64,000 nt of DNA from contig NZ_JADWYQ010000007.1 of NCBI RefSeq assembly GCF_022414575.1, positions 103,195-167,194 of the forward strand, read 5' to 3'. The position numbers and the translations under genes were made by a program. The stretch is from Streptomyces sp. MUM 178J (GTDB lineage Bacteria; Actinomycetota; Actinomycetes; Streptomycetales; Streptomycetaceae). Positions 1 through 9,069 of this stretch are shown in pieces. The stretch's first letter is position 1. Every line of letters begins with the position of its first letter. Below the pieces are notes generated by a model, which saw only the letters and a list, made by a program, of their open reading frames with translations, ran no database searches and had not been told where the DNA came from.

Positions 1-126
1 GCAGCGACCCCTGCGAGGGCGCGCGCGGCATGCCGTGCGCCGAGGAAATGCTCCCATCGGGTACTTTCACCGTAATCTGCGGCGTTTCGCTGGCGCGTCA
101 CCCGCCGACCGTGCGAGCAGTTGGTC

Positions 127-1059
127 ATGAAAAAGGATCAGCCGTCCGCGGGGCGTCGCTCGCTGCTCCGCGCCGCCGCCGCCCTGGGCGCGACCGCCAC
201 GGTCGGACTGCTCGCCGTCGAGGGCGTCGGACGTTCCCCGCGCCCCTCCGCGGCGGGCACGGCGCAAGCCACCGGCGCGGCGCCTGCCGGCGCGCCCTCG
301 GCGTCTGCCGCCGCCCCCTCGGCGTCGGCGAGCGCGGCCGCCGGCGGCGCCGCCGGACCCGAGGCCGTGCCGCTCGCCGGGTCACCGGTCAACGCCACGG
401 CCTACCGGTTGCGGCCCATGACCTCCTACGCCCCGTCGGCCGTCCGCCGCGTGCTGCCCCCGGTGCGGTCCCGTCCCTTCCTCAAACTCTCCGGCGCGGG
501 CCGGGCCATGGTGCTCACCTTTGACGACGGGCCCGACCCCCGCTACACCCCCGGCATCCTCAAGACGCTGCGCAAGTACGACGTGCCCGCGATGTTCTTC
601 ATCTGCGGCGAGATGGCGGACGCCCATCGCGGTCTGCTGCGCGAGATGGCGGACGACGGCCATGTCGTGGGCAACCACACCTGGTCGCACCCGCTGATCC
701 CCTCCCTCCCGCCGTCCCGCATCCGCGACGAGATGGGCCGCACCAGCGAGGTGGTCGACCGGGAACTGGGCAGTGCCCCGCTGTGGTACCGGGCGCCCTT
801 CGGCGCCTGGAACAAGCACTCCTTCGAGATCGGCGCGGAACTCGGCATGGAGCCGCTCGCCTGGACCGTCGACACCCTCGACTGGACCGAGCCCGGCGCC
901 GGAACGATCGTGCGCAGGGTGAGGGAGGGGGCGGGGCCGGGCGTCGTGGTCCTCTCACACGACGCGGGCGGGGACCGGTCGCAGAGCGTGGCCGCGTTGC
1001 GCAGCTATCTGCCGTGGCTGCTGGACCAGGGCTACCGCATCACGGTCCCGCGACGCTGA
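127..1059 (+). CDS. Secreted polysaccharide deacetylase (NodB domain)
   Basis: Predicted to remove N-acetyl (or O-acetyl) groups from a cell-wall or extracellular polysaccharide. The N-terminus has a twin-arginine-like stretch (GRRSLLRAAAALG) and a hydrophobic core, so export, possibly by Tat, is likely. A low-complexity Ala/Pro/Ser linker follows to about residue 95. The NodB domain covers roughly residues 125-310. Motif 1 is TFDDGPD (catalytic base and first metal Asp), motif 2 is GNHTWSHP (two metal His), motif 3 is RAPFG, and a late VLSHD motif carries the final His, so the active site looks complete. ATG at 127 is used; an in-frame TTG lies at 121. The substrate cannot be told from sequence. 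The gene stands alone, convergent with the sortase gene. Confidence 0.88.
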   Translation: MKKDQPSAGRRSLLRAAAALGATATVGLLAVEGVGRSPRPSAAGTAQATGAAPAGAPSASAAAPSASASAAAGGAAGPEAVPLAGSPVNATAYRLRPMTSYAPSAVRRVLPPVRSRPFLKLSGAGRAMVLTFDDGPDPRYTPGILKTLRKYDVPAMFFICGEMADAHRGLLREMADDGHVVGNHTWSHPLIPSLPPSRIRDEMGRTSEVVDRELGSAPLWYRAPFGAWNKHSFEIGAELGMEPLAWTVDTLDWTEPGAGTIVRRVREGAGPGVVVLSHDAGGDRSQSVAALRSYLPWLLDQGYRITVPRR

Positions 1060-1181
1060 CCCCTCCCCGCCGGGGGCTCCGCCCCGTTCGAGCCCCGCCG
1101 GCGTTCGAGGCGCGGGGCCCGGCCCGCGGACGCCGGTTTCGGCAGAGCGGGCGGGCGGGGGACAGGCCCCCAGGGGCAGGC

Positions 1182-1835
1182 TCACCGGACCTTGACCATC
1201 CGAGCGAACACGACCACGTTTCCGTCGTACCCCCCGGCCTTCGAATAGCCGCCCCCACACGTGATCACCCGCAACTCCGCATGCCCCGTGTCCGCATACA
1301 CCCGCGGTCCGGGGAAGTCGTTCTTGGAGAACACCTCGACGCCGTACACCTCGAAGACCACGACCTTGCCGTCAAAGCGCGCCACCTCGACATGCCCGCC
1401 CTTCTTCACGGAGCCGAGACCGTAGAAGACCGCGGGGCCGGACCTGTTGTCGACATGGCCCACCACGACGGCGGTGCCGCGCTGCCCGGGGGCGATGCCG
1501 TTCTGGTACCAGCCGGCGAGGTTGGGGTCCTCCGCGGGCGGGGCGGCGACCCAGCCGTCGTCGTCCAGGCCCACGTCGACGACCGGCGCGTCCACTTTGA
1601 TGGACGGAATGCGCACCCGGGCGACGGGAGCGTACTCCAGCGGCTCCAGAGGCACCGGCATGAACGTCTCACCGGCCCGGGCGGTGCTGAGCGCGGCGGC
1701 CGCCGCGGGCTGGGGCGGACCGAGGGACATGTCGACGCCGTTCTTCATCAGTGCGATCCCGGTGAGCATGACGAGAGCGAGCACGCCCCAAGGCGAGCGT
1801 CTCCTCGTCTCCGGGTCGCGGTAGTCATCGCCCAT
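1182..1835 (-). CDS. Class F sortase
   Basis: A membrane-anchored cysteine transpeptidase predicted to join surface proteins to the cell wall or process them. The protein is 217 residues: a short basic N-terminus, one hydrophobic anchor (LALVMLTGIALM), and a beta-barrel catalytic domain. The His is in VVGHVDNRSG, the Cys in VITCGG, and the Arg in the final strand (VVVFARM), so the His-Cys-Arg triad is present. ATG at 1835 is chosen because AAGGAG lies about nine bases upstream; an earlier in-frame start at 1868 has no such support. The next two genes encode short exported proteins with a C-terminal membrane segment and basic tail, and are the obvious candidate partners. Confidence 0.85.
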   Translation of the reverse strand: MGDDYRDPETRRRSPWGVLALVMLTGIALMKNGVDMSLGPPQPAAAAALSTARAGETFMPVPLEPLEYAPVARVRIPSIKVDAPVVDVGLDDDGWVAAPPAEDPNLAGWYQNGIAPGQRGTAVVVGHVDNRSGPAVFYGLGSVKKGGHVEVARFDGKVVVFEVYGVEVFSKNDFPGPRVYADTGHAELRVITCGGGYSKAGGYDGNVVVFARMVKVR

Positions 1836-2212
1836 CGAGCTGTTCTCCTTCCGCAGGTCACTTGGCACGCTAAGCGCGCCCGGCGGCCACGGCGACCGGG
1901 GCGGGGCGAACGGGTGGCGGTCCTGGCGTGCCGGGCGGTCCCGGGGCTGCGGAGGGGGCGTGGAGCGGTGAGGGCCGACCGTGGTGCCCCATCCGGGTAA
2001 TCAGCCGATCAGCCCGGTGGTCGCCTGTGACCTGCGGCTCCGTCAGCTCGGTCGGCGTGTCGGCGGCCCCTTGCGGGCGTGTCGCCTCACCGGGGTGGAG
2101 CAGCGCCGAAATGCGCGGAGTGGGCTAGCCCGTGAGTGTTCGTCATGGAAGGCGTACTCGTCGAATTCCCCCGGAGCGCCGCTTCGGTGCGTCTTCCTCT
2201 GGAGGTTCAACG

Positions 2213-2695
2213 ATGCGTTCTCGCGCTCTCGCGGTCGCTGCGGCCGCTTGCGCGGCCGTCGGGCTCTCAGCCCCCCTGGCCGTCGCCGACAACGGCCCGA
2301 CCAACATCAGGCTCAACCCCTCCTCGGTCCATCAGGGCTCCACGATGACGATCAAAGTCGACGGCTGCAGGAATGGCGGCACGGTCACGTCGAACGCGTT
2401 TCCCAGGACCCATCTGTCGGTCAACCGCGACGGTCGCTCGACCGCGGTGGCGCGCATCTACAACGACGCGACGCCGGGCCGCTACAACCTGGCCGTCAGG
2501 TGCAACGACAGCTCGAGGGTCGCCACCGAGAGGTTCACCGTGCTCGCCGGCCGCGGCACCTCGGGCGGTCTGGGCGGCTCGTTCGGTCCGAGCTCCACGG
2601 AGATGGCCCTCGGCAGCGGGCTGGTGGCCACGGCAGCCCTCGGAGGCGCCGTGTTCATCGCGCGCCGTCGCCGTATGGACAGCGGAAAGGCCTGA
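2213..2695 (+). CDS. Small exported membrane-anchored protein with GGLGGS motif
   Basis: No named function. The product is 160 residues with a Sec signal peptide (cleavage near LAVADN), an Ig-like beta domain of about 90 residues with two Cys (in DGCRNG and VRCNDS) that could form a disulfide, then a Gly-rich stretch TSGGLGGSFG, a hydrophobic segment, and a basic tail (RRRR). Motif, membrane helix and basic tail follow the layout of a sortase sorting signal, but there is no LPXTG or LAXTG. GGAGG at 2201-2205 fixes the ATG at 2213. The protein resembles the convergent gene downstream in both layout and motif, and a sortase gene lies just upstream in the opposite direction. Confidence 0.75.
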   Translation: MRSRALAVAAAACAAVGLSAPLAVADNGPTNIRLNPSSVHQGSTMTIKVDGCRNGGTVTSNAFPRTHLSVNRDGRSTAVARIYNDATPGRYNLAVRCNDSSRVATERFTVLAGRGTSGGLGGSFGPSSTEMALGSGLVATAALGGAVFIARRRRMDSGKA

Positions 2696-2725
2696 CCGGC
2701 CGAACCTCCCGGTCAGCGGCTCACT

Positions 2726-2771
2726 ACGCCCGTCGTCCCGAGTCCAGGCCTGGACTCGGGACGACGGGCGT
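2726..2771. terminator. Perfect 46-nt palindrome, bidirectional terminator
   Basis: Every base pairs about the centre 2748/2749, giving a 23-bp stem with no spacer. It lies between the stop codons of two convergent genes, the position of a shared rho-independent terminator; no U-run is evident, as is common in Streptomyces. Confidence 0.75.
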
Positions 2772-2793
2772 CACGGGCGGAGCGTGACGGAAG

Positions 2794-3309
2794 TCAGTGC
2801 TGACGGTCGCTCGAGCGGCGGCGGATGACATAGACGGCCGCGGTCGCCGCGGCGGCGACGAGCACGGCGCCCGCGGCCACTTCACCGGCGTCGACCCCGC
2901 CGGCGCTGCCGCCCAGACCGCCGCGGACGCCGCGGGTGGGCGCCAGCGAGGTGGAACTGGCCGTCGGGCGGGCGCCTGCGATGGTCAGATTCACCGACGC
3001 GGTCTCGGAACCGCAGGCGAAGCTCACGGAATAGACCGCTCCGGGCCGGGCGTCGCGGTCGACGGCAGCCGTCGCGGCGCCGCCGGACGGGATCGTGACG
3101 GTGTCGAAGACTCCCGAAGCCGCCGTGGCGGTGGTGGGACAGCCCCCGGCGGTCAGCGTCACCCGGCCGCCCGCGGCGACCGTGGACGGCGTGACCTTGA
3201 AGTCGTACGGCGTGGTGTTCACTTCGGGGACCGCCGCCGCGGGCGGGGCGGTCAGCCCGAGCGCTGCGGCGCCCAGCAGGGCCGCAGAGGCGATGCGTGT
3301 CGCGTGCAT
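2794..3309 (-). CDS. Small exported membrane-anchored protein with GGLGGS motif (second copy)
   Basis: Likely paralogue of the facing gene at 2213-2695; function unknown. The product has 171 residues: a signal peptide (ending near PPAAAVPE), a beta-rich domain with two Cys (GGCPTT and FACGSE), a Ser/Thr/Pro linker, VRGGLGGSAGG, a long Ala/Val hydrophobic helix, and a basic tail (IRRRSSDRQH). Start ATG 3309 has GGAGG about seven bases upstream; the longer in-frame start at 3426 would bury the signal peptide. Together with the class F sortase and its paralogue it forms a three-gene surface module. The sequence does not show whether the protein is cleaved or simply embedded in the membrane. Confidence 0.75.
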   Translation of the reverse strand: MHATRIASAALLGAAALGLTAPPAAAVPEVNTTPYDFKVTPSTVAAGGRVTLTAGGCPTTATAASGVFDTVTIPSGGAATAAVDRDARPGAVYSVSFACGSETASVNLTIAGARPTASSTSLAPTRGVRGGLGGSAGGVDAGEVAAGAVLVAAAATAAVYVIRRRSSDRQH

Positions 3310-3578
3310 GGTCAATCCTCCGGTTTCCCCGAGGAGGGCTGCGGACCCGAAGGCCCGCAGAGGCGAACCGAATGTCCGCAGGGCGGACACCGCACCTCGA
3401 TCCGAAACCCTAGAAGGGCTCCTCACCGCTCGCGATCGCTGTGCTGCGAATGGGTCATGACACGTCTGCGACCTGCCGTTTCTCTCTGCGGCCCAGGCTG
3501 GGAAAACCGGGGGCGGCGCCGGGCGCGCTCCGCCTAGGCTGGAGCGCTCCGCCCGCCGACCGCGAAGGAGCCTCCCGT

Positions 3579-4541
3579 ATGACCGCGCCGCATCCGCTCA
3601 TCGAGCCGTACGACCAGGGCATGCTCGACGTGGGCGACGGACAGTCGGTCCACTGGGAGGTCAGCGGGAACCCCGCGGGCAAACCCGCGGTGTACGTCCA
3701 CGGCGGCCCCGGCTCCGGCAGCTCCGCCGGGGTGCGCCGCCACTTCGACCCCGACCGCTACCGACTCGTCCTGTTCGACCAGCGGGGCTGCGGCCGCTCC
3801 ACCCCGCACGCCGCCGACCCGGCGACAGACATGCGGCCCAACACCACACACCACCTCGTCGCCGACATGGAACGGCTCCGGGAGCACCTGGCCGTCGAGC
3901 GCTGGCTGCTCTACGGCGGATCATGGGGCTCCACCCTCCTCCTCGCGTACGCCGAGGCCCATCCGCACCGGGTCACGGAGATCGTCGTCAACTCCGTCAC
4001 CACCACGCGCCGTTCCGAGATCGACTGGCTCTACAGGGGCGTCGGCCGCTTCTTCCCGGCGGAGTGGGAACGCTTCCGTGAGGGAGCCGCCCGCGCCGAC
4101 CGGGGTGACGGCCTTCTCGCCGCGTACGCCCGGCTGCTGGACGACCCCGACGCGGGTGTGCGCGCCAGGGCCGCGGCCGACTGGTGCGCCTGGGAGGACG
4201 CCGTCGTCGGCCTGGAGCCGAACGGAGCGCCCGCCCCCTACTCGGGCCGGCCCTCGGACGCCCGCCTCGCCATGGTGCGCATCGCCGCCCACTACTTCGC
4301 CCACGGCGCCTGGCTGGAAGAGGGCGCGCTGCTGCGTGACGCCGGACGCCTGAAGGGAATTCCGGGGGTCCTCTTCCACGGCCGGCTCGATCTCAGCAGC
4401 CCTCTCGACACCGCATGGGAACTCGGCCGCGCCTGGCCCGACGCGGAACTGATCGTCGTCGACGACGCGGGGCACCTGGGCAGCGACGGCCTGCGGGCGC
4501 GGCTGCGCGCCGCGTTGGACCGTTTCGCCGGTGACTCATGA
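3579..4541 (+). CDS. pip: Proline iminopeptidase (alpha/beta hydrolase)
   Basis: Predicted cytoplasmic peptidase that removes N-terminal proline from peptides. The 320-residue product carries the HGGPGSGSS oxyanion-hole motif, the FDQRGCGRST motif typical of Pip enzymes, the nucleophile elbow GGSWGS, and late DLSSP (Asp) and DDAGHLG (His) motifs, completing the Ser-Asp-His triad. The start ATG 3579 follows GAAGGAG at 3564-3570; upstream in-frame starts would overlap the promoter side of the divergent gene. There is no signal peptide. It appears monocistronic. Pip is the best match, but related hydrolases share the HGGPG motif, so substrate assignment is moderate. Confidence 0.85.
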   Translation: MTAPHPLIEPYDQGMLDVGDGQSVHWEVSGNPAGKPAVYVHGGPGSGSSAGVRRHFDPDRYRLVLFDQRGCGRSTPHAADPATDMRPNTTHHLVADMERLREHLAVERWLLYGGSWGSTLLLAYAEAHPHRVTEIVVNSVTTTRRSEIDWLYRGVGRFFPAEWERFREGAARADRGDGLLAAYARLLDDPDAGVRARAAADWCAWEDAVVGLEPNGAPAPYSGRPSDARLAMVRIAAHYFAHGAWLEEGALLRDAGRLKGIPGVLFHGRLDLSSPLDTAWELGRAWPDAELIVVDDAGHLGSDGLRARLRAALDRFAGDS

Positions 4542-4784
4542 GTGCTCTTCAGGAGCTCTGGTACTCAAGAGACGACTGAGGCAGTCGATTTCCAGCCATT
4601 CCCGCGGCACGGTGAATTCCCTGCTCTCCTCCACGGCCTGTCACCTTCGCGAATGCCACGCTCGAAGATTTTTCCCGTTGTGTTGAACCGACTCCGCCCC
4701 CGGCCTCGTATGTAGGGCAAGAACGGCGCACAGGGCGTCGCGACAGGCTCGATGAAGCGTTGAGACTTCGGGAGTGGAGTACAC

Positions 4785-5792
4785 ATGAACACCTGGCGGA
4801 ACGCCTCGCTCGCGGTGACTGCGGCGGCCGTACTCGCGCTGACGACGGCGTGCGGTCAGGACAATGGGGCCGAGACACCCAATGGTCAGGCGGTCGGCGC
4901 GGCCAACCCGGCGGGACAGCCCGCCGACGCGGGATACGGCGCGGGCGGCGGCTACGGCTCCGGCGCGGAAGCCGGCGGTGCGGCCGCGGCCAAGCCCGCG
5001 GGACAACTCGCCGTGCGGAAGTCCGGGGACCTCGGCGAAGTCCTCACCGACAGCGCGGGCTTCACCCTGTACCGCTTCGACAAGGACACACCCAACCCGC
5101 CCAAGTCCAATTGCGAAGGCGACTGTGCGAAGGCATGGCCGGTGGTCTCCGCGGAGGGCGCCGCCGCGCCTCCGGGCGTCGACGCCTCGCTGATGGGCGA
5201 GGTCACCCGCTCCGACGGGACCAAGCAGCTCACCATCGACGGCTGGCCGATGTACCGCTACGCCAAGGACACCAAGGCCGGGGACGTCAACGGCCAGGGC
5301 GTGGGCGGCACCTGGTTCGCCTCGGCGCCCGACGGCAAGAAGGCCGAAGCCGGCGCAGGGGGCGGGGAGGACGGCGGCGAGGACGTCGCCGGCGGCGGAG
5401 GGGACGACAAGGCCCCCGCCGACCTGGCAGGACTCTCCGTCCGCAAGGACCCCAAGCTGGGTGAGGTCGTCGTCGACAAGAACGGGATGACGGTCTACGG
5501 CTTCACCAAGGACTCCCCCTGGCCGATGAAGACGGCCTGCAAGGACGACTGCCTGAAGAAGTGGCCCGTCGTGGCCCCCGTCGACGGGGACGACATGGAG
5601 GGCATCACGGTCTCCAAGCGGGGCAACGTGACGTTCAACCGCCCCGACGGGATCAAGCAGCAGACCATCGACTGCCGGCCCCTCTACACCTTCGCCGGCG
5701 ACACCAAGCCGGGTGACACCAACGGTCAGGGCGTCGGCGGCAGCTGGTACGCCGTCGGGCCCGACGGAAAGCTGGTCGGAGCGCCTGAATAA
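4785..5792 (+). CDS. Lipoprotein with tandem secreted repeats (COG4315/PF03640 type)
   Basis: An exported lipoprotein of 335 residues; biochemical function unknown. The signal peptide ends in the lipobox LTTAC. A Gly/Ala-rich spacer is followed by two copies of a roughly 100-residue module. Each begins LGEV(L/V)xDxxGxTxYxF, has a Cys pair (NCEGDC / ACKDDC) followed by KxWPVV, and ends with a second half containing G(W/R)P(M/L)Y and GDxNGQGVGGxWxA. This is the SCO0930-like family. The ATG at 4785 has GGAGTGGAG just upstream. A strong hairpin follows it, so it is probably its own transcription unit, although the same gene neighbours the rmdA locus in S. coelicolor (from memory). Confidence 0.82.
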   Translation: MNTWRNASLAVTAAAVLALTTACGQDNGAETPNGQAVGAANPAGQPADAGYGAGGGYGSGAEAGGAAAAKPAGQLAVRKSGDLGEVLTDSAGFTLYRFDKDTPNPPKSNCEGDCAKAWPVVSAEGAAAPPGVDASLMGEVTRSDGTKQLTIDGWPMYRYAKDTKAGDVNGQGVGGTWFASAPDGKKAEAGAGGGEDGGEDVAGGGGDDKAPADLAGLSVRKDPKLGEVVVDKNGMTVYGFTKDSPWPMKTACKDDCLKKWPVVAPVDGDDMEGITVSKRGNVTFNRPDGIKQQTIDCRPLYTFAGDTKPGDTNGQGVGGSWYAVGPDGKLVGAPE

Positions 5793-5818
5793 GTCCCCAC
5801 GCCGCGCCTCCGGCCCCG

Positions 5819-5853
5819 CCGGCCCGCCCATGCTCCCCGCATGGGCGGGCCGG
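5819..5853. terminator. Hairpin terminator after the lipoprotein gene
   Basis: A 15-bp perfect stem (left arm 5819-5833, loop TCCCC, right arm 5839-5853), 27 bases past the lipoprotein stop. Confidence 0.7.
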
Positions 5854-6019
5854 TCGCATGTGCCCGATTCGTCCCCCGCCCGCGCACGCGCGGTGTGACC
5901 AAGAACGGACCGCTAATTTCCGGTTCGGCTCGCTCTCCTGGCGGGCGATCAGTAGCCTCGGCTCGAACACTGGCCATGGACATGGCCGCTCCCCCCGTGG
6001 CGACTTGTTGGAGACATCG

Positions 6020-6832
6020 ATGGAGCGTCCCGCCTGGGCCCCGCAGGGCATCGACATATCGGTGCCGAGCGTCGCCCGCATTTACGACTACTACCTGGGC
6101 GGCTCGCACAATTTCGAAGTGGACCGGGAAGCCGCCCGCAAAGCCATGGAGTTCATGCCGGGCCTGCCCAAGATCATGCAGGCGCATCGGGCGTTCATGC
6201 GCCGCGCCGTGCACTACGCGGCGGGCCAGGGCATCACCCAGTTCCTCGATGTCGGCTCGGGCATTCCGGCCTTCGGAAACGTCCATGAGGTCGCCCGAGA
6301 AGCCGCCCCCGCAGCCCGCGTCGTCTATGTCGACCACGACCCCGTCGCCGTCGCACACAGCAGAGCCGTCCTGGAAGGCGACGCGCTCAGCGCCGTCGCC
6401 GCCGCCGATCTGCGCAGGCCGCGCGACATCCTGCACAGCCAGGAGGTCACCTCGCTGCTCGACCTCGGCCGGCCCGTCGCCCTGCTCCTCGTCTGCGTAC
6501 TCCACTTCATCGAGGACGCCGACGACCCCTACCGCGCCGTCGCCGAGCTGCGCGACGCGCTCGCGCCCGGCAGCCTGCTCATCGCCAGCCACGCCTCCTA
6601 CGAGGGCATGCCCGTACCCGAACAGCAGGCGGACGGCGCGATCGAGGTCTACCGAGACATCCGCAACCCCATCGTGATGCGCACCCGCGCCCAGGTCGAG
6701 GCGTTCTTCGAGGGCTACGAGACGGTCGATCCCGGACTCGTCTCACCGCCGCTGTGGCGGCCGTCGGGACCGACCGACCAGGAGGACCCATATGCCTTCT
6801 CGGGCTTCGCCGGGGTGGGGCGCAAGGCGTGA
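6020..6832 (+). CDS. SAM-dependent methyltransferase, DUF574 / Methyltransf_19 family
   Basis: A 270-residue cytoplasmic protein of the Streptomyces-rich DUF574 family, annotated as SAM-dependent methyltransferases; the natural substrate is unknown. It begins with the family signature around SVARIYDYYLGGSHNFEVDR. The SAM-binding glycine motif is FLDVGSGIPAFGN and the acidic strand end is YVDHDPVAV. ATG 6020 is preceded by GGAG; a longer reading frame begins in the intergenic region and lacks support. Its stop overlaps the GTG start of the GGDEF-EAL gene (GTGA), so the two are almost certainly cotranslated, which points to a role linked to c-di-GMP signalling. Confidence 0.82.
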   Translation: MERPAWAPQGIDISVPSVARIYDYYLGGSHNFEVDREAARKAMEFMPGLPKIMQAHRAFMRRAVHYAAGQGITQFLDVGSGIPAFGNVHEVAREAAPAARVVYVDHDPVAVAHSRAVLEGDALSAVAAADLRRPRDILHSQEVTSLLDLGRPVALLLVCVLHFIEDADDPYRAVAELRDALAPGSLLIASHASYEGMPVPEQQADGAIEVYRDIRNPIVMRTRAQVEAFFEGYETVDPGLVSPPLWRPSGPTDQEDPYAFSGFAGVGRKA

Positions 6833-8997
6833 GGGCGTCGTCGCAGGCGACGGGTTCCGCGGCGGACCCCGACGGTCTGGAGGACAGACTCCGCCGGTTC
6901 GCGACCATCTGGAGCCGCGCCATCTTCCCGGTGACGGCCACGTCGATGACGCGGCCCGAGTTCGAACGGCATCTGCTGCCGCTGGCCCGCGAACTGAGCA
7001 CGGCCCTGCACGCGGGCTCCTTCGACCCGCGGTCCGCCCAGCACACCGGCGCCGCGCTCGTGGACGCCCACTGCACCGACCCCGACGCCCTCAGCCGCAC
7101 CCTCGGCGTCATCGACTCCTATCTGGTGCTGTACTGCGGCAGCGCACAGGAGTACAGCGCCGAGGAGCTCCGGGCCCGCTGCGCCCGGCTCCAGCACTCC
7201 GTGGCCGCGGGCTACGCCCATGCGCTGAGGGAACGCACCCTCGTCGAGCAGGAGGCCATCGCGCGCTCCTCGATGCGGGCGCGCAGCGACGCCGCCGAGG
7301 CGCTGCACGCCACCGAGGCGCGCTTCCGGGCGATCTTCGAAGGCGCGGCCATCGGCATCGGCATCGCCGACCTCGACGGCAATGTGCTGGAGGTCAACGA
7401 GGCCCTCACCCGGATGTTCGGCGGCCTCGAACACCATGTCCGCGGCCACAAGGTCACCGACTGGTCCCACCCCGAGGACCGGCCGCACGTCTGGGAGCTG
7501 TACCGGGAGCTCGTCCGCGGCGACCGCGACCACTTCCGAGTCGAGAAGCCGTTCTACCGCAACGACGGCACCGTCCTGTGGACCAACCTGACCGTGTCCC
7601 TGCTGCGCGACGCCGACGGGCTGCCCCAGTACCAGCTGGCCCTGATGGAGGACACCACCGAGCGCCGGCTGCTCAATCTGCGGCTGCGCTACGAGGCCAC
7701 CCATGACGCGCTGACCGGACTGCCCAACCGCACCCTGTTCTTCGAACGCCTGGAGAAGGCCGTCACGGCGGGCGGCGGCACACGCTTCGGGCTGTGCTAC
7801 CTCGACCTCGACGGCTTCAAGGCCATCAACGACAGCCTCGGGCACGCGGCCGGCGACCGGCTGCTGGTGGAGGTCGCCGACCGGCTGCAGAGCTGCGCCA
7901 CCGCCCCCGGCGAGATGGTCGCCCGGCTCGGCGGCGACGAGTTCGTGGCGCTGACCACCGGCCCCGGAGCGCAGCGCGACGTCCATGAGCTCGCCGCCCG
8001 AATCCTCGCCGTGCTCGCCACCCCGATCCGCATCGACGGCCGCGAGTTCACGGTGCGCGGCAGCATCGGCATCGTCGAGGGTCCGGCGGGCGGCGAACGC
8101 ACCGCGGCCGAGGTGCTGCGCAGCGCCGACATCACCATGTACCGCGCCAAGTCGGCGGGCGGCAACCGCTTCGAACTCGCCGACCCGGAGGCCGACGCCC
8201 GTGCCATCACCCGGCACGGCCTGACCACCTCGCTGCCCGCCGCCCTGGAGCGTGGCGAGTTCTTCATCGAGTACCAGCCGCTGGTGCACTTGGGCGACGG
8301 GACCGTGCACGGGGCCGAGGCGCTGGTCCGCTGGTGCCATCCGCAGCACGGCGTACTCGGCCCCGACCGGTTCATCCCGCTCGCCGAGCACACCGGGCTG
8401 ATCGTGCCGCTGGGCCGCTGGGTGCTCCAGGAGGCGGTGCGCCAGGCCCGCTTCTGGCAGCAGCGCCACGCCGACGGCGGCCCGCTGCGGATCAACGTCA
8501 ACCTCTCGCCCGCCCAGCTCCACCATCCGGGACTGGTCGCCGACACGGTCGCCGTCCTGGAGCGCTCCGGCCTCGAACCGGGCGCACTGTGCCTGGAAGT
8601 CACCGAATCCGCCCTCATCGGCGCGGACGAGGACCTCCTCAAACCGCTGCGCCAGCTCTCCGAGATGGGCGTCGACATCGCGCTGGACGACTTCGGCACG
8701 GGCTACTCCAACCTGGCCAACCTGCGCCGTCTCCCGGTGAGCGTCCTCAAACTGGACCGCTCCTTCACCCAGGGCATGCAGCGCAGCCCCGCCGACCCCG
8801 TAGACCTCAAAATAGTCGAGGGCATCGTCTCCCCGGCCCACAGCCTGGAACTGGCCGTCACCGTCGAGGGCGTGGAAACGGGAGCGCAGGCGGTCCAGCT
8901 CCGCGAACTGGGCTGCGACACCGCCCAGGGCTGGTACTACGCCCGCCCGGGCCCGCCGGAGAAGCTCCACGCGCTGTCGCTGGCCGACGCGGTCTGA
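6829..8997 (+). CDS. rmdA: Cyclic di-GMP phosphodiesterase/cyclase, PAS-GGDEF-EAL (RmdA-like)
   Basis: Predicted to control cellular c-di-GMP, which governs development in Streptomyces. The 722-residue protein has an N-terminal helical region (about 1-155), a PAS sensor domain (about 160-285), a GGDEF domain with an intact RLGGDEF (368-372), and an EAL domain starting near 465 with GAEALVRW (EAL at 497-499) and DDFGTGYSNL, so both catalytic motifs are present. S. coelicolor RmdA (SCO0928) has the same domain order and is known as a phosphodiesterase affecting colony morphology. GTG 6829 is chosen for the four-base overlap with the methyltransferase; a longer frame extends upstream into that gene. 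It has no transmembrane segment. The Tn3 element inserted 77 bases after its stop. Confidence 0.85.
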   Translation: MRASSQATGSAADPDGLEDRLRRFATIWSRAIFPVTATSMTRPEFERHLLPLARELSTALHAGSFDPRSAQHTGAALVDAHCTDPDALSRTLGVIDSYLVLYCGSAQEYSAEELRARCARLQHSVAAGYAHALRERTLVEQEAIARSSMRARSDAAEALHATEARFRAIFEGAAIGIGIADLDGNVLEVNEALTRMFGGLEHHVRGHKVTDWSHPEDRPHVWELYRELVRGDRDHFRVEKPFYRNDGTVLWTNLTVSLLRDADGLPQYQLALMEDTTERRLLNLRLRYEATHDALTGLPNRTLFFERLEKAVTAGGGTRFGLCYLDLDGFKAINDSLGHAAGDRLLVEVADRLQSCATAPGEMVARLGGDEFVALTTGPGAQRDVHELAARILAVLATPIRIDGREFTVRGSIGIVEGPAGGERTAAEVLRSADITMYRAKSAGGNRFELADPEADARAITRHGLTTSLPAALERGEFFIEYQPLVHLGDGTVHGAEALVRWCHPQHGVLGPDRFIPLAEHTGLIVPLGRWVLQEAVRQARFWQQRHADGGPLRINVNLSPAQLHHPGLVADTVAVLERSGLEPGALCLEVTESALIGADEDLLKPLRQLSEMGVDIALDDFGTGYSNLANLRRLPVSVLKLDRSFTQGMQRSPADPVDLKIVEGIVSPAHSLELAVTVEGVETGAQAVQLRELGCDTAQGWYYARPGPPEKLHALSLADAV

Positions 8998-9069
8998 GCG
9001 GCTCCGGGGCTCCGCCCCCGGACGCCCCTTGCGAGGGGAGGGTGCGCGGGGCTGCGCCCCGCACGCGGC

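Noticed and set aside
1..126. Possible partial gene at the left edge
   Set aside because: No frame gives recognisable protein; the stretch looks like the promoter region of the deacetylase gene.
8998..9068. GGGGCTCCGCCCC-type hairpins as regulator boxes
   Set aside because: These GC-rich hairpins occur after many Streptomyces genes and lack the 5-N4-5 arrangement; they are treated as ordinary terminator-like structures.
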